A DNA stretch of 64,000 nt, taken from positions 186,001 to 250,000 of the forward strand of contig NZ_JAUSXM010000001.1 of assembly GCF_030815985.1 (NCBI RefSeq), written 5' to 3'. Positions within the stretch are counted from its first letter, which is position 1; the number at the start of each line of letters is the position of its first letter. A model generated the notes under the pieces. The model made no database searches and was not told the origin of the DNA. It was given only the letters and a program-made list of their open reading frames with translations. Below, piece by piece: positions 62,046 through 64,000 of this stretch. Source of the DNA: Paenibacillus sp. W2I17 (GTDB lineage: Bacteria > Bacillota > Bacilli > Paenibacillales > Paenibacillaceae). Made by a program: the position numbers and the translations under genes.

Positions 62046-63143
62046 CTATTTATCAACTTGCGTCCAAATACTTGCCGTCACGCTTCCACCTCCGTTAGGA
62101 CCGTTTGCAATCTGAAGACTACCTTCATGTTTTTCGCAGAACACCTTGCAAACGTATAGGCCCAGCCCGCGATGTTCGCTCTCATCCCATACTTCGCCTC
62201 GGTAAAAAGGGAGCATAGCCTTACTCAGGGCTTCGTCAGAGAAACCAGGACCGTCCTCTGAGACGGTAATCTTCATAATGCCACCCTGCAGGTCATAGTG
62301 AACTTTTAATTGACTGGCTGCATATCTCGCCCCATTAGCCACCATATTCTCAAAAATCTGCATGACGAGATAGGGATCTACATGTACTGAGGCATTATCA
62401 AACTCGACGGATGATACGAAACGTATACCGTACTGTTTCGCGATTTGTTCAGCGCTGCCGTCCAGCAAAGCCGTCAATGAGATCGTATCCATCGATTGGA
62501 AGTTCAACGGCACATCCTCCAGCCTCTGGATTGAGTTCATGGCCTCTGCATAGCTCTCCAGACGCAAGATGTGAAGGTTCATGGTATGGATCAGGTCCAG
62601 CACCTTTTCTTCCGACAACTTCTTCTCGGGAAGATAGGTGGCGAGAAGCTCGGCGTTTCCTTTTAACACGGACAGGGGTGTTCTCAGATCATGGGCAAAA
62701 ATAGCATTGATCTGCTTGCGCTCTTCAACTGAACGCCAAAGTGTCTTAAGGTTTTTTTCCAATTGTGAGCGCATGTTTTCAAATAGCACGATCAACTCGC
62801 CCATCTCATCCTGGCTGTCATAGGAAATGCGGAAGTCTAGATCGTTGGCCGAAATGTTTTCGGATGCTCGTTTTAATAGCTCCAGCGGACGTTTTAGCTT
62901 CCATCTGTAAAATAGAACGGCCATGGTGACAATTCCAGTCGCTACGGTGAGCAGAACCGCCGTGACGAGGGAGGGCATCACCCAATCCGTTTCTCCGAAA
63001 CGTAGCCGCAGCTTCTCCGCCCAAGCAAACTCCATAGTTATAACGGCCAGCACGGCAACGAGTGTGACCACACACAACAGCATAAAAGAGTGCAGTAAGG
63101 ACAATCGCTTTAAAAACAGGAGTCTAGTCATGAACTTGGCCAT
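62046..63143 (-). CDS. Two-component sensor histidine kinase
   Basis: The 365-aa kinase has two membrane helices (LLHSFMLLCVVTLVAVLAV and VTAVLLTVATGIVTMAVLF) with a very short loop. A HAMP domain follows (about 80-130), then the phospho-histidine in IFAHDLRTPLSVLKGNAELL. The ATPase module has the N box NMVANGARYA, and the G boxes are EDGPGF and HRGLGLYVCK. The short outer loop suggests intramembrane sensing. ATG 63143 follows GGGAGTAGGG and overlaps the regulator gene by 16 nt. It precedes the serine hydrolase by about 50 nt, which could be its target. Confidence 0.92.
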   Translation of the reverse strand: MAKFMTRLLFLKRLSLLHSFMLLCVVTLVAVLAVITMEFAWAEKLRLRFGETDWVMPSLVTAVLLTVATGIVTMAVLFYRWKLKRPLELLKRASENISANDLDFRISYDSQDEMGELIVLFENMRSQLEKNLKTLWRSVEERKQINAIFAHDLRTPLSVLKGNAELLATYLPEKKLSEEKVLDLIHTMNLHILRLESYAEAMNSIQRLEDVPLNFQSMDTISLTALLDGSAEQIAKQYGIRFVSSVEFDNASVHVDPYLVMQIFENMVANGARYAASQLKVHYDLQGGIMKITVSEDGPGFSDEALSKAMLPFYRGEVWDESEHRGLGLYVCKVFCEKHEGSLQIANGPNGGGSVTASIWTQVDK

Positions 63144-63802
63144 TTGTACCCTACTCCCCAAACGGTCTCGATTTGATTATCACAGCCGTATTCCTTTAAT
63201 TTGTAGCGAATTCGCCGGATATGCTCTGCGATCACGTTACTGTCGCCTTGCTCGTCCATGCCCCATATCTTTTCGTATATGCGTTCCTTTCCAAACACCA
63301 TATTAGGATGCGTGGACAGCAATTCGACAATATCAAACTCTTTTTTGGGCAGTGAAATTCGCTTATCCAGGTAGTAGAGCTCCCTGGCCGTATAATCAAT
63401 GACCAATTCATTGTTAAACCTTACCGAAGATTTAGTTTGGATTCGTTGTTCCCTGCGTATATGTGCTTCGACCCTGGCGCCCAACTCGCGAATGCTGAAA
63501 GGTTTCAGGATATAGTCATCACCTCCGGCACGAAATCCCGCTATTTTATCTGCATCTTCGATTCGAGCTGTTAAGAATAAGATCGGGCAAGAGACGTAGT
63601 CCCGAATTTTTTCACATAAATGAAGGCCGTTCTGTTCAGGCATGTTGATATCTAACAAAACGAGATCGGGTTGTTTTTCCACTTTCCGCAGAGCTTCCCG
63701 GCTGTCCTTGGCCGTCATCACGGAATATCCGTTAATTTCAAAATAATCAGTCAGTAGCTTTCGAAGATCTGCTTCATCGTCCACGATCAGTATTTTAGGC
63801 AT
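63128..63802 (-). CDS. OmpR-family response regulator
   Basis: The 224-aa protein has a receiver domain (ILIVDDEADLRKLL; phospho-aspartate in DLVLLDINMPEQNG near residue 51; ILKPFSIRELGA). A winged-helix DNA-binding domain follows (about 130-222; LPKKEFDIVELL, VWGVGYKW). ATG 63802 was chosen, with TTG 63805 as an alternative; AGGAGA lies upstream. It is translated with the histidine kinase. Its regulon is unknown, though the downstream hydrolase on the same strand is a candidate. A promoter lies 37 nt upstream. Confidence 0.92.
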   Translation of the reverse strand: MPKILIVDDEADLRKLLTDYFEINGYSVMTAKDSREALRKVEKQPDLVLLDINMPEQNGLHLCEKIRDYVSCPILFLTARIEDADKIAGFRAGGDDYILKPFSIRELGARVEAHIRREQRIQTKSSVRFNNELVIDYTARELYYLDKRISLPKKEFDIVELLSTHPNMVFGKERIYEKIWGMDEQGDSNVIAEHIRRIRYKLKEYGCDNQIETVWGVGYKWPSS

Positions 63803-63838
63803 CAAGTCTCAATCTCCTGTTTTCAAGTATTTGAACTC

Positions 63839-63867
63839 AGCATAGCAAAAATGGATGAGGAATGTAA
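63839..63867 (-). promoter_or_regulatory. Promoter of the two-component system genes
   Basis: On the minus strand TTACAT (63867-63862), 17 bp and TATGCT (63844-63839), with an extended TGC before the -10, form a probable sigma-A promoter. Beyond it to 64000 no gene was seen; ATCAGA / TCTGAT near 63960-63976 is a short inverted repeat. Confidence 0.6.
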
Positions 63868-64000
63868 TTTTCATATGATTTCGGGAACTGGACTAATGGA
63901 GAAGTAACCTTTGTGTCACTCTGTTTCCGACTAAATATGACAACGTTGTAACCGGATGATCAGACAATATCTGATAAACTGATTAGTAGATTATGGAAGG

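Overview
The window looks like a chromosomal segment of a Paenibacillus-type Gram-positive bacterium (order Bacillales). The reasons are Bacillus-like gene order, strong AGGAGG-type ribosome binding sites, frequent TTG/GTG starts, bacillithiol genes, a T-box leader, a LicT antitermination site, Fur boxes and U-tailed hairpin terminators. No rRNA, tRNA, CRISPR array, phage or insertion sequence was seen. It is essentially core genome with a few lineage-specific insertions.

Region 1 (1-5.2 kb): the end of the tryptophan operon (trpC end, trpF, trpB, trpA, overlapping by 4 nt), then hisC and tyrA. A compact intergenic transcription unit follows (promoter, CcpA-like operator, hairpins, terminator at 5.29-5.41 kb) and may be a small RNA. 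Region 2 (5.9-10.4 kb): an ECF sigma/anti-sigma pair, a histidine phosphatase, an unrecognised 372-aa protein, a gamma-carbonic-anhydrase-like protein, a free-standing IDEAL-domain protein and a YpiF-like protein. Region 3 (10.5-31.1 kb) follows the Bacillus subtilis order: qcrABC (menaquinol-cytochrome c reductase), ypjA, ypjB, ypjC, ypjD, a TPR gene, dapB, mgsA, bshB1, bshA, cca, birA, panBCD (behind a structured leader with a terminator), a TPR gene, dinG, then rex, an MTA/SAH deaminase and ypmB.

Region 4 (31.4-40.4 kb): an unusual pair (single-pass protein plus short FtsH-like AAA protease), hbd overlapping ackA, asnS, dnaD, and a second ECF sigma/anti-sigma pair with a polytopic membrane protein built from three repeats. 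The sigma gene appears to start at ATT. Region 5 (40.4-47.9 kb, minus strand): a proline-specific T-box leader (specifier CCU) heads proB-proA-proC-mtnW-mtnX-mtnB, which fuses proline biosynthesis to methionine salvage; mtnE lies just upstream.

Region 6 (48-52 kb): a Fur-controlled siderophore-binding lipoprotein next to a Btr-like AraC regulator carrying a paralogous binding domain, then an MtnU-like amidohydrolase. Region 7 (52.3-58 kb): a LysR regulator and a beta-glucoside operon (bglP-licT-bglH) behind a RAT/terminator switch. Region 8 (58-60.4 kb): leuCD preceded by a promoter with a Fur box and a leader with a tiny ORF and hairpin. Region 9 (60.5-63.9 kb, minus strand): a response regulator/histidine kinase pair and a membrane-anchored beta-lactamase-fold serine hydrolase.

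Start codons below were chosen from Shine-Dalgarno spacing and family length. Database searches could not be run, so family names rest on recognised motifs and synteny.
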